Source: Zeus faber (Eukaryota; Chordata; Actinopteri; Zeiformes; Zeidae). Taken from it: DNA of 64,000 nucleotides. Location: positions 6,916,871-6,980,870 of the forward strand of contig OY482860.1 of the NCBI GenBank assembly GCA_960531495.1, written 5' to 3'. The notes beneath the pieces were generated by a model that ran no database searches, was not told where the DNA came from, and saw nothing but the letters and a program-made list of their open reading frames with translations. Shown in pieces: positions 1-38,752 of this stretch (within the stretch, counting starts at the first letter, position 1; each line of letters opens with the position of its first letter). The translations under genes were made by a program, and so were the position numbers.

Positions 1-709
1 AAATCTGCGGCATTATTTCCAGAGGTACCTGCCGAGGCGGCTGCCGGCAGGGGGTGGGGGGGAGTGCGATGGAGCTGTGTCGGGACTGATGGTGTGGGAG
101 GGGACTCACAGGTCAGGAGACACAAAATAGTTCAGCAGGCACATGGGATATATTTAGGGAGGCCATTGTTTGTTTTATTTAGGGAGCGAATTGAGGATTT
201 TCCAAACTGCGGGGCCCCAGAGGTATTTTATCAGGTGTACAGTCCGCCATATGCTACACATTAGTGCACTGACGGGAATGCTGGTTGCAGATATAACCTG
301 TAAAATGTTTCGCGTGTGGACACGGGGAAGACATTTGTCTATAAGTTTTGCGTACGCGCGGGGCAAATGGTCAACCGAACGAAGGGAGACAATGGCAGAT
401 GATCACTTAAATATTTACTCCGCCCGAAAGACCCCAAAGCAAATCATACCGATCTACCACGTTGTCGCCAGCCGTACAACAATGAACCGGGTTTTTCCCA
501 TATTGAATCAAAGGTTTGAAACAATCCGGACCTGGTTAAAACGGGTGGTGAACGTGGTTCATTCCTCCACGTGCTTGGAGGCCTCACGGGCCGGGTTGTG
601 CCCACACAGAACGAGGCCGGTCGGGTTCCAGCAGATGGAGGAAATGTTCACGGACTGCGAGCAAGGGCATGGTGGGAGCCACGGCGAGGACAAGCCACAA
701 GGGCTGACG

Positions 710-753
<44 letters not shown>

Positions 754-879
754 TGGGGGGGGAGGAAAAAAAAAGTTGAGTGTTTCTGAATCCCATCGCA
801 GCCAAACACAAGATGAATATTTTATCAAGAAATTGACTTTGACGTTTAAAGGTTTCAATCCCAGGTCTGCTGAAGCATC

Positions 880-943
880 TGTGGTGTGTGTGTGTGTGTG
901 CGTGCGTGGGTGCGTGCGCGCGTGCATGTGTCCATGCGTGTAT

Positions 944-1014
<71 letters not shown>
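880..1014. repeat. (GT)n microsatellite
   Basis: Imperfect GT/GCGT tract that becomes a pure GT run from about 951 to 1014. Confidence 0.95.
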
Positions 1015-1016
<2 letters not shown>

Positions 1017-1105
1017 ATGGAAGCCTTTAATTGTCTGGACAGTGAAGTGTTAATTCTTTATGACACTAAACACAGGTTGGATTAAAAGCACCCCCTCCCA
1101 CCCAC

Positions 1106-1286
<181 letters not shown>

Positions 1287-2128
1287 TCACCCTTTTTCTG
1301 CACAGGAAAAACATACACTGACAGGCCTAATTGCCAACCAAAAGAAAATAAAATGTTATATACCACGTTGCAAAATGCAGTGAAATTAAATCAGTAAAAC
1401 AAGCTGACAGCTGAATGCACTGTTTGTCAAAAGGATAGATTATGCTAAAAAGCTTATCTGAAAATAATGTAATGAATTTGTCAATAGTTCTGACTTTTCC
1501 ATTGAACAACTATATATTTTTAATACAACATTTTATATGATTTTTTAGCTTTGGTTTACAGTATGACCTCTTATTAACAGAGGGGGAGAACGAGGGAACA
1601 GTGCGCCTTTTAATAGTTTCTCTGGTAGCTATTAAACTACTAATGTAATTTGATATTTGGCTAAATTCAGGAGGGTTTTAATTTTATTTAAAAAAACAAG
1701 TCTGTCAATATTTTGATTTATTATCATATCTTATTATTGCCTGTGCACGATGATGGACAACCTTCCTCTAAACCTATTTACTGGTTGTTAATCCCAATAA
1801 ATCAACAATATCTGACTCTAACAATTTATATTAAAAAAAACAAAAATTGTGTTCGGAAAACACAATCATCTCCATTTCCCTCCCACATTATCAATAATAA
1901 AGAAAGGAACTGAATCCCACGCACGGATGTTTAATTTATTATTGTGTAAGCTATTTGGAGGGTGATTATATGGTAATTGCTCATTAGTCTTGTATATTTA
2001 TCGCTGTACCTTATGTCGGGGCCAGGGGAGCTGTGTAGGGTCCATTCTCTGGTTTCAAGGATCCATTTCAAATGCAATTTGTGAGACGGGGCGAGATCAA
2101 GTTGACGCGGACGTCACGTTCTGACAGG

Positions 2129-2173
2129 CGGCCTCGTGCCCGGCCGTGCCGTGCCGTGCCGGGCACGAGGCCG
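2129..2173. repeat. Perfect GC-rich inverted repeat, 15-bp arms
   Basis: The arms 2129-2143 and 2159-2173 are exact reverse complements. The 15-base loop is three copies of CCGTG. It would form a very stable hairpin or cruciform. Confidence 0.9.
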
Positions 2174-2674
2174 TTAAAAGCGCCGCATCCGAACGGTTTC
2201 AACCGTCTCCCGTGAAGGCATCGTCCCACGAACATGAAAGTGGCTTTCACCCAACGTGCGCGGGAGTAGTGGCGCGCCACACCTGCCGTTGCAGGGACAC
2301 GCGGTCGGCGGGGGCCACTCCTCACCTGTGGCATCCACGTCGGTGCTGCCAGGGTGCGATCACCCTCGTTGCAGATTAGAGGTTTTCGGGCGCGTCGGGT
2401 CATCCGACGGGATATGACCATTTCAAACGGGCGCTCTCCCGTGTGAACCCGTCGTGGAAGCCGCCCAGGCATTCCGCGACGGTAAGCGGGGCCAATGCGT
2501 TCCAAATGACGCATTGATTTTTACAAACGACGCGGTTTCCAGGTTTCACCCGCTGGGCCACTCACCCATTAAACCCATACAGACTAAATAGAACAACCAC
2601 TGCAGAGGCTCGCTGGATTGACGCTCTCCTTGCCCCCGAAACACTCATCACACACACGCACGCACGCACACACC

Positions 2675-2679
<5 letters not shown>

Positions 2680-2714
<35 letters not shown>
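2680..2714. repeat. (AC)n microsatellite
   Basis: Nearly pure CA run of about 34 bp, preceded by interrupted CA/CG repeats from about 2650. Confidence 0.95.
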
Positions 2715-2716
<2 letters not shown>

Positions 2717-2897
2717 TGTGAGAAACGCTGTCAGGCTTTCATTTATATTACTTCTATAACCGTGACTCCGTATTCGATGAGAAAATATTTATCATTCCAC
2801 ATATTTGAAATAATATTCCTCGTAGGGCGCCGTTATCTTCAGAGACCGATCTGCAGATTTAAACAGAGATGCAGAACTTTCGACTTTTTGGAGGCTT

Positions 2898-2961
2898 TGT
2901 GTGTGTGTGTGTGTGTGTGCGTGTGTGTGTGTGTGCGTGTGCGTGCGTGTGTGTGTGTGTG
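2898..2961. repeat. (GT)n microsatellite
   Basis: GT run interrupted by GC steps. Confidence 0.95.
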
Positions 2962-3749
2962 TTTTGCGGCTTTTGGCAGACCATCATGCGCGTTGTTTAA
3001 TCATTGTATCGACCACCCAAATTACAGTGGATAGATAGGCTGAATTAACTGGAAAAAACAGGCTCACGGGATCATTGCATCAAAAATTAAAATTGGCTTC
3101 AATTTGCAAAATCTATCTATGTGTTATAATAATATATGCGTTCGGTTTTCTCTGTCTGAAATTGAGAGATCAAATTGTACATTTTAAGATGAGAACACCT
3201 TAAGAAGTGTAAACAGGTTTTACAATTCAAAGCATTTTTTTTAATTGATCCAATGGCTCCAATGTGGTATTTTTCTGTGTAGCGGAACCTAAAAGCCAGT
3301 TTGAGATCAGGCGCCATATGATGAGTTCGGTTGCGGTTCAGTTACAACTTTTGCCAAACGTTTATTTAGCTTCTTTTTTTTTTTTAATTAATTGAAATAT
3401 CGTTGACATACTGAATTGTTACAGGCGCCGTAGATGTAAATTTCTGGGGTCTGCATTTTTTTCCCCTTGAATTCATTTAATTTAATATATTATTGAGAAT
3501 ATGATATAACATAATTATAATATATATTTTATTATTATATTACGTATTGGGTATTATGTATTTATTTATTAAATGTATAATTAATTGTATAAACACCAAA
3601 ACCAACACAAAAATGATATTCAAAAAATAATAACAATTCTGGCAAAAAAGATAAATAAAAAATAAAAAAATCGAACGCGATAAAAAAAATAATAATAATT
3701 AAAAAAAATTAATCAAATTAGTCGTGCTTATTATGGGATGGCTGTCCTG

Positions 3750-4110
3750 TCTCCCGTCTGCCCGCCGAGGCGCCGCGGAATGAAAGTGCGCCAAATTTGT
3801 TTGCGGCGGATCAAGGCTCACCGCCTCCACTGCACTTTCTTTATCTTAATTCCAAGTTGAAAAGATATAATTATCTAGTTTGAGCAGGACCGCTATCAAA
3901 TCCTTCTCCGGGCCGGGGAGGGAGCGGCTCGAGTGGATTGCGCGCTCTGAGCCGCGCGGTGTTGCCCGAGATAGGAGTAATGAAGTTGTGGAGTCCGGAG
4001 ATACAAAGGGCATTAACCTCATTAGCATGAAACCTTTTCTTCTAACTATTGTGGGACCCTTTCAGTCCTCTAATCCCCCCATTTCAAAGCTCGGTTTGTA
4101 ATAAAGCTTT
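3750..4110. promoter_or_regulatory. Candidate conserved non-coding element near emx2
   Basis: This block of about 360 bp has a balanced, complex base composition and stands out from the A/T-rich and simple-repeat DNA on both sides. It contains homeodomain-type cores (TAATTA near 3870, ATTAGCAT near 4020, TAATCC near 4070) and no protein-like frame. Enhancers commonly surround emx2 in vertebrates. Assigning this one is inference from composition and motifs only; a cross-species alignment would settle it. Confidence 0.35.
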
Positions 4111-4277
4111 TAGGGGTTTTTTTTTTTTTTTTACTCAACGCTAATGGTATTCTCTAAAGATTTTTTTTTTTTATTGCTGTTATAGTGTATGGGGCAGATA
4201 GAGAAATTCCCTGTATAGGTTTTTTTTTTTTTTTTTTTTTTTTGGAATATGCAACCTCTTTTCACCTCCTTCCCGCA

Positions 4278-4280
<3 letters not shown>

Positions 4281-4320
<40 letters not shown>
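4281..4320. repeat. (AC)n microsatellite
   Basis: Pure CA run of about 40 bp, preceded by a T run of more than 20 bases. Confidence 0.95.
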
Positions 4321-4323
<3 letters not shown>

Positions 4324-4971
4324 TAAAAAAAATCGACATTCTCAAAATGCAAAAAAAAACAACCCAAAAAAACTCTAGTTTGGAGTTGCCTATTCCAAGA
4401 GGAATTCTCATTTTGTCCGAGTTGCTTGTTGTGGAGGGTTTTTTTTTTAACCTCCACTATCTGGGTGGGTTTGACTTTTTGTTGTTGTTTTTAATTCAGT
4501 TATTTTATTGGAAAAAAGTGCAGTTAAAAGTGCACCTGAGTGCCGTTTCCGAAAACGGACGCGCGGATCATTTCTACCATTATATACTTCCCCTTATTGC
4601 GTAGAGTCTAGGGACAAAAAGCCTCCCGCAGTTTTCCGTTCAGTTAAAAACAACAGCTTGCAGGATGGAGACTACAAGACAAGATTTCGACAAAGATCCT
4701 ATTTTGCGGCACATTGCAACCTCCCCTTATCGCGTCGTGAGGGGTAGTCAGATTGTACTAAATTATGTCCAACCAAGCCCCCGTGGATCCACGGATTAAG
4801 AGATTAAAGTGGACCACTGGGCAATGCGCCCCCCTCCCCTCCCTCATATTACTCGCATGATAATTGCCTAAACTGATTTGCACTTTCACAAAAGCCTGCA
4901 GGGCTCTTTGTGGTCTGAACGGACTAGACGTCAGCCCCTAGAAATAAAAACTAAACAGCGTCCATCATGAA

Positions 4972-5000
4972 GCGCAGGACCCACACGGTGGGTCCTGCGC
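4972..5000. repeat. Perfect 13-bp hairpin followed by T tracts
   Basis: Arms 4972-4984 and 4988-5000 are exact reverse complements around a 3-base loop. Runs of T begin 4 bases later and continue to about 5039. The look resembles an intrinsic terminator, but this is vertebrate DNA. It lies about 650 bp beyond the emx2 poly(A) signal and its function is unknown. Confidence 0.9.
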
Positions 5001-5161
5001 GGTGTTTTTTTTTTTGTTTTTTGTTTTTTGTTTTTTTTTGCGTGTTTCAAACAATTGAGAAATCAAATAAGATGTTTTCTGTTTTTTCTTTTTCTTTTTT
5101 TAAATTGCTGTTAAATGATGGTTTATCCTGAATTGTAAGGGAAAATGACAAACCAAAATGC

Positions 5162-5162
5162 G

Positions 5163-5209
<47 letters not shown>

Positions 5210-5210
5210 G
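5162..5210. repeat. (GTT)n microsatellite
   Basis: About 16 uninterrupted GTT units followed by GAT/GCT variants. Confidence 0.95.
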
Positions 5211-5442
5211 ATGATGATGCTGTTGCTGCTGTCGAATCGCGGAAACCAACAATGTCGTTATGTTTAAGAACAGTTCATGTATTTTGGTTCATCGTTGGGG
5301 GGCTGTGATCGACCTCCAAACACCCGTTATCTACGGCCTTGCCCTGTTGAACAGTCCATTTTTGAATTATTATTTTCTATTTGCTGCTAAAACAACGTGC
5401 ACATTTATAATTATTGATATTATTACATGTCTATTTTTTGTA

Positions 5443-5535
5443 TTATTATTATTATGATTATGGCTATGATTATGATTATGATTATCATTGTTATTATTAT
5501 TATTATTATTATTATTGTTGTTGTTATTATTGTGG
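5443..5535. repeat. (ATT)n/(GATTAT)n microsatellite
   Basis: ATT repeats with GATTAT interruptions. They give Asn- or Tyr-rich pseudo-frames that are not genes. Confidence 0.9.
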
Positions 5536-5649
5536 ATTAAATATATATATTTTGATCGACTGCTGTAATAAAACATGGGATGTTATTGGGGAAAAAAATG
5601 TTTAAAGCCTTTCCACACTAAAAAATCAAAACCCACTACTTTAAACTGC

Positions 5650-6622
5650 GCGCGACATATTGATAAAACTTTATTGACAAAATATTGACAATTACATACT
5701 TCTTGGAAGTATACTTTGTGTTAAAATTGTAGCAAACTTAACACAAACACAAAATTATTTACATTCTGTAAAAGAGGGTCGAACAGAAGCGTGAACTCTT
5801 GGTTTCTCTGTACATGGAATACGCTCAGTGCTTGGAGTGTTTTCTCTCACTTCGTCCTTAGAATAAGGGCTTGGTAAAGCTTTCGGTTCGAGGAATGTCC
5901 TGATGCCTTGTCTTGAAGTACTTTATCTGTGGTGTGATAAACTTTTATAAAGTTGTTGTTTTTTTTTGTTGTTTTTTTTTCTTCTTTTGTCTTTTTAAAA
6001 ACACTATAACGCAGCACCGCTACTTCATCACTTTGACACGAGAATCATTAATTAAAGAACTGCACACTTTGTAAAAAAAAAAAAAAAAAAAAAAAATGAA
6101 ACAAAGGGGGGAAATAAAAAAAGCACGACATGGTCTCTCTCCGCTTGGAAAATAGAGTAAAAACAAAAAAAAAAAATGTTTTTTTTTTTTTGAATAATTT
6201 GTCAAATTAAAACAGCTATACCAGAGGAAAATCTATACCATGCAATTCAAGTTTTACAAAAACAGTTTTTGTATTTTGGTTTCTTGAGTGGAAACTTTTT
6301 TTTTTTTTTTTTTGAAAACCCTTCAGAAGTGCAAATGTCCAATGTGGATTGGTGATTAAAAAAAAAAAAATTGGGGTCGTCGGGGGTTTGTAGTAGTGGG
6401 TCGGTGCGTGGAAGCGTGGAGGGGGTGGGGGAGGCGGGGGGGGGGGGTCAGGTGGGCGCACTGCGACACCTGTCAAACACCGCTGCCCGGACTGACGCGA
6501 TCCATCACTGCCACCCAAAGGATCTCTCACCCTCAGCTGCCGATCTCCCCAAAATGTGAGTAGTGACACTGGCTTCACCCGCACTGTCCGTGCACAGCAC
6601 CGTCCTTCCGGGTTACAGTCCT
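5650..6622 (-). other. emx2: emx2 3' untranslated region (predicted)
   Basis: This is the region between the emx2 stop codon and the first good minus-strand AATAAA signal (5670-5675 on the plus strand as TTTATT). At about 970 nt it is a plausible length. It contains several long A and T homopolymers at 6074-6095, 6168-6190 and 6298-6313. The 3' end is predicted from the signal only. Confidence 0.6.
5670..5675 (-). terminator. emx2: Polyadenylation signal for emx2
   Basis: AATAAA on the minus strand, about 950 nt downstream of the emx2 stop. It is the only canonical signal I noted in a suitable place. Confidence 0.55.
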
Positions 6623-10880
<4,258 letters not shown>

Positions 10881-11219
10881 GGTGTGGCGGTCGAGGTTCC
10901 CCAGCGTAAGTTGAAGTACTCCACACCCCGAGAGAGAGGAAAAGTTTCTCCGCGATAAATAAGTTGTGTGCGCGGATTTTTTTTTTTTTCCTTTCTTTTT
11001 TTTTTGGTGGGGGGGTTGGGGAAGGGGGGGGGGGGGGTCGTGGGGAGGGGAGGGGTGGGGTGGGGGGGGGGGGGGTCGGGGAGAGGGCGACGACGGACGC
11101 GCGACGGACGACGGGGACGAGGGAGCGCTCCGGAAAAAAAAAAAAAAAAAAAAGGGGGAGAAAATGGAAAAAAAGAAAGGAATCACCCCCCCAAAAAAAA
11201 AAACAACCAAAAAAAAAAA

Positions 11220-11253
<34 letters not shown>

Positions 11254-11560
11254 GCGCAGCGCAGCGGGGGCGGGCGGGCGGGGGGGGCGGAGGGGGGGGG
11301 GGGGGGAGGGAGGGATAGAAGTGGCGGAAAAAAAAAAAAGAAGAAGAAGAAGAAGAAGAAGAGGCGACTACTCCGGACAATCCATGGCCGTGGATGTGAT
11401 CGTCTTCCCCCCTTCGCCGACGTGTTAGTTCACGAGCCTCATTAGCGCCGGAGTCACACAAGCGGCGTCCTCCCGAGCCCGCGACGGCATGGTGATTGGT
11501 CCCCTCCGGCTCGCACCGAGACGCTTTAAGTGCGTTAAAAAAAAGAGAGAGGGAGGGAGG
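10881..11560 (-). promoter_or_regulatory. emx2: emx2 5' UTR and upstream promoter region (predicted)
   Basis: This is immediately upstream of the emx2 ATG. From 10978 to 11360 it is made of G, A and GA tracts (pyrimidine-rich on the emx2 strand), including runs of ten or more G near 11015-11075 and 11281-11306. A minus-strand CCAAT box lies at 11495-11499 in a CpG-rich patch. No clear TATA box is placed correctly. The transcription start cannot be read from sequence alone. Confidence 0.45.
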
Positions 11561-11627
11561 GGGAGGGAGAGAGAGAGAGGGAGAGAGAGAGGGAGAGAGA
11601 GAGAGAGAGGGAGAGAGAGAGAGAGAG
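11536..11627. repeat. (GA)n/(GGGAGA)n purine tract
   Basis: Purine-only run of about 90 bp. It gives Arg/Glu or Ser/Leu pseudo-frames. Confidence 0.93.
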
Positions 11628-11742
11628 GCGGACTTTGCGCAAAAAAAAAACAAAAAAAAAAAACACGCAACGGATTCGTTCGGAAGCTCCGTCTCCGCAG
11701 CGTCCCACGCGCCGGCCGGACCAGTAGGAAGAGCTCAAGGTG

Positions 11743-11775
<33 letters not shown>

Positions 11776-11841
11776 GTTTCGCGTTGATGTGCCGCGATGA
11801 GGCCTATGAGAGTTGGACTTGAAGGGGGCATTTTTATTTAA

Positions 11842-11855
11842 CCCCCCCCCCAAAA

Positions 11856-11894
<39 letters not shown>
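11842..11894. repeat. C10-A13-(TA)n composite tract
   Basis: A C run, an A run and about 15 TA units follow one another directly. Confidence 0.93.
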
Positions 11895-11897
<3 letters not shown>

Positions 11898-13689
11898 GCC
11901 CCGTTACGCGCGGACGTCCCGCGTCTATTTTGGGAGCCGAGCTCAATTAATCCACCTCGACCTGTTTACGTCTCTTCGTTCCTTTGTGTTTCTGGGCGTC
12001 TCTCTGCTCTCGTCCTGCGGTTTATCCGGTAGTAACACATTCTTTTTTTTGCTCTCTCTCTCTCTCTCTCCACTTCTTCGTCGACGTTTCGGGTTGTAGG
12101 CCGATGCGGCTGGACCCACAGCCGGTGCTTCCCCGACTAGAATCGGGAGTCCCAGTGCACACCGATCGGCCACGACCGTTTCATCGGTGGACGTTATTTG
12201 ATTATTTTTTTTTTTGTTTTCTTTGAGTCAGCCTCTCTTTAATGGATAAAAACAATCTTCAGGGGTTGTTTTTTTTTTTTGTTCGCTCGGTCTTGTTAAC
12301 TTCACGATTAGCACGACTTTGTCACGTGCATTGGAAACCCATACAGATCCACTGAACTCGTTTTTGGAATTTAAAATATGCACACGCACGCCCGTTTATC
12401 CACAATATTTCACCCACTAAATGCTTTAATGGGCATTTTGGAAAATGGGCCCGCTGGATGAAAACAGGCCCATGGCCGTGAATTTGTAAATTATGATTTG
12501 TTGATTGTAGCCACCTGAATACCAATACTAATACTACTAATATTTATATAATAAATAATGACATCTTTTTTTTTTTAAATATATGATCGAACCTTTATTT
12601 ATAGGTTGCCTGAGCGCGTATCTTCTTTGACAGAAACGCCCTGTTTTACATTTTACACAATAAACTCCTAATAAAAACTATAGATATACGCACTATTACT
12701 ACCAGTGCTATGAGTACCACTACTACTAATACTTTATTAATATAACTACTAAGCTGCTGTACTACTAATATGACTTCACCACTTGTATTACTACTATGTC
12801 TTATTATTATGATCTCCTGTTGTCGATAATGCTTTTGGGCATATAGACTATAGATTCTATATAGGCCTCTGGGAAACTGAGAAGGCTGCATCCATTGGCT
12901 ATGAATAGCTGGTGTCTATGTGGAACAAAAAAAACGAAACCTGCCAGAACAGCAACAGCGGTGAAAGACAAAAAGCTGACTTCATTCAATATTAAGCAGC
13001 TAGATGCTTATTGCAGAGGTAGTTGGAAGGCTGACCAGAAACAGTGCGTATTGAAATATTATGGTAAAACAATAAATAGCCTCTAATTCTGTAATAATTT
13101 GAATAGTTCAGCTTACTGGAGCAACATAAAGTGTAGGATAGTTACAACTATGTCTCCTTCATTATCTTATTAATAGTAGTACTGATAAGTATTATGTATG
13201 GGGAAAATATAAACATAAAATTATAAATGGGATATCAGTCGATTGCAGTCAATGGACCACTAATGCAGGTAACGATCCACCATGAGGCTTTTAGCCCCAG
13301 AACCTTAACGTATTCAGTTACAATACGGTTATATTAGTTGAACACTGAGCTGGTTTGTATGTTCCTCTATTCCAGATTGCAGTGCGCTGACAACTGGCCC
13401 TGGTCAACTAATAAACTGTGACGTCACTAAGAAATGACTTCCCCTCCCCTGCGGGAGCCAAGTTTCTGGGTGGTGGCGCCCTAGCGCCTTCCAGTGGCCT
13501 GATGGTGACTGTGCACGCCATCGTGTATAGAACATGTTGAACAATATTGTCAAGAACCCAAAAGCGTGGTAGTAAACATAGAAATCAGTTTCAATCATTA
13601 CCCAGTGTTCATCAGTCTCAATCAGTGACTAAAATCTGGAGTATCATTTTCCAATATATGGATATATACAAAAAGAGACAAAGGCAATC
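11895..13689. other. Intergenic region between emx2 and eif3a
   Basis: I see no gene. The longest frames are short and unlike known proteins. A perfect CRE palindrome (TGACGTCA, 13419-13426) is the only notable motif. The right part runs into the predicted eif3a 3' end. Confidence 0.6.
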
Positions 13690-14424
13690 AATGATGAAAT
13701 TTGTTTATTAATAAAGGCTGTATCTGTACACATGCAACCCATTTCCATACAGGTGAATGCTACAAGATAGAACCGCACACTGGATATTGAGTGTAACAAA
13801 TTTATTACTCTAGGCATGCACATCAAAATGCAAAGTCCACCTATTCAAGTGTAACAAGCATTTCTAAGATTATTTGATGTAAGGCAGAGTCCATTTATGC
13901 AGATGACAAATTCCTATTTTAACCCAAACCTTCGAGAAGTAGAATATTCCACAATTTAAAGTGGGTTCCAGAAATAACACTTTAAAATGAAGTGAGCGCT
14001 ATAAAGCAATGTTTTTGTCTTTTGAGTTGTTTATTTGTTTGGAAAAATCCATTTCAGCTGTTAATTTTGGGCAGTAACACTGCTTACAATTTGGGGCAGG
14101 GGAACCGACATGATTTGCACATCAGCACAAACGAGAAAACAGTTTGATTACATTTGGGGGGGGGGGGGGGGGGGGGGGGGGCTGGAGAGCATGAGGCTCC
14201 CAGTTGCAATATTTCAATAGAGATTGTTAAATATCAAGAAAGAAAAACAGCCGGAATACTACTGCCTAAAGTCATGTCACTCAATCAGAAAACACGTGAG
14301 GAACAGAAGCTTTTGCCATGAATTTACCACTGAGCCCAACTCGCTGCCGGGCCGCTGAACGTTGTGTTTCAGAAATACTTTGTCGTTACGCGAGCGGTTT
14401 GGGGGCGGAGCCGGCGGGCGGGAC
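13690..14424 (-). other. eif3a: eif3a 3' untranslated region (predicted)
   Basis: It extends from the eif3a stop to minus-strand AATAAA signals at 13801-13806 and 13704-13709. It includes an uninterrupted run of about 24 G at 14157-14180, which would be poly(C) in the mRNA. The exact 3' end is not known. Confidence 0.5.
13704..13709 (-). terminator. eif3a: Candidate polyadenylation signal for eif3a
   Basis: Minus-strand AATAAA about 720 nt after the stop; a second candidate is at 13801-13806. Confidence 0.45.
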
Positions 14425-37248
<22,824 letters not shown>

Positions 37249-38738
37249 CTCGGTGGCTCGCTAGTGAAACGCACAGTTGTCTGACTCGGGTGAATTTGAC
37301 AGGTTTTACCGCTCCATCCGTGCCAAGCACCGTCCTGCTTCCACACGGCGCTGGGAAAGGAAAAAAACCTCGTGTGAGGGCCCGGTCAGGGTTGCCAGGT
37401 CGGCGGCACACCATCCCCCTCCATAAGACAACGAAATCCACCCCCCCCCCTGCGTTGGACGAGGAAGTAGAAAAGGACCGACATCAAACCCAGACATTGA
37501 AAACTGTTCGGCAACGAAACCGTGATATTTGTCGCGGGAGTTGAGTGGAACCACGGTCGTGTTACTTTGAAACGGGGACGTTCCGAATGCGAATGCAGCG
37601 TTTTCCCTCGAACAGAGACGTTGAAATTGTACCGACCCTGACCAGTATTGTTGTTGTGTGTTTCCGTATTGCATGTTTATTTATCATCATTTTTTAAAAG
37701 CCATGTAAACAATGGAGGAATATCGGATTCAAAATGTAATTCCACATATTTCATAATTTAAAAAAATCTTGAATTGAATGATGCGATTTTTTTCCTGTAT
37801 TAAAGGATAATACAACTTTCTTTCTTTTTTTAAATACTCCTGGTACTACGTATATATTTCTAAAGGGGGGGTTCCCAGCAAACCTGGCAACTAAAGGTTC
37901 TCGTACGTGGTGTTGAGGATGATGTGTTCGGCGAACCTCGTAAATCTGCCCTCGCAGAAGCCACGAAGTTACGTTACAAATCAAGCCCGACGCAGTTTTG
38001 CGAGCGGGTTCCCGCCTCAAATCGTGATTACGTTCGCAAAAATAACGTTAGGAATGACAAATAAACCCGCCAATAATAAACAAGCCAAACCACTGTGGTG
38101 ATTAATTTGGACCTAAGCGCCTTGATTTGTCCCTGTCTACCAATTTTGGAAGGCTTTGACGTAAGACCTATAATACCGTTATTTGTACAGCCCCTTCACA
38201 CAGCATGCAATCCAAAATTGTTTACATGAATGGAAGGCAATCAAATTACAATAAAAACATTTCGAAAAGGAAAATGCTCTGAATAAATTGCTTGAATATG
38301 ACACTGTACGTGTTTTTCAGTTGTTGGCAGAATTATGCTGTTCACGAATGAATATTGAAATACATTTTTTGAATACAAAAAAATCTAGGATAAATGTGTA
38401 CCTTTAAGTTCCAGCACGTGGCGCTAAAACCCCAAACACGCTGTGTGCCAGCTGCATTTAAAAACACATCGAAGAAGAAAATGGACAAATCCGATTGGTC
38501 GGCTCCAGTCACCCGGAAGAAGGAAGCGACCTGGATGTCACGCCTCGATCTTTGATTATGCACATTTAATGTACGACTAAAATCCTACTGCCATTGTACA
38601 GGTATTACTGTTTGCAATTAGCATTCGGTCATGGTAAATGTATTCGTTGAATTGTTTGCACGAACTCTGACCGGAACTCAGCAGAGGTTTCTCACCCGGT
38701 ATTATAACTAATAACTTTTTTTTTTCTAGGTATGGAAC
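37249..38738. promoter_or_regulatory. Divergent spacer between eif3a and dennd10
   Basis: About 1.5 kb separates the two start codons, which point away from each other. The eif3a side is CpG-rich with a good context before its ATG (GCCACCGAG). Positions 38168-38262 are a dispersed-repeat fragment and the rest is unremarkable A/T-rich DNA. Two separate promoters or one shared element are both possible. Confidence 0.5.
38168..38262. repeat. Dispersed repeat fragment, second copy
   Basis: Related to 7616-7690 (shared TTTGTA, CATGCAAT and GAAGGCAAT blocks in the same order). Confidence 0.5.
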
Positions 38739-38752
38739 ATGGCAGCGACTGA
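38732..38752 (+). other. Overlapping upstream reading frame at dennd10 start
   Basis: An ATG 7 bases before the dennd10 ATG opens a 6-codon frame (MEHGSD, then TGA) that overlaps the main start out of frame. It would matter only if the transcript begins upstream of 38732. Confidence 0.5.

Noticed and set aside
4972..5040. Bacterial rho-independent terminator
   Set aside because: The shape fits, but all surrounding genes are vertebrate with introns. It is kept only as an unexplained hairpin.
10964..11653. Long frames of 110-170 codons upstream of emx2
   Set aside because: They read through G, A, GA and CA tracts and give poly-Gly, poly-Lys or poly-Phe. They are composition artefacts.
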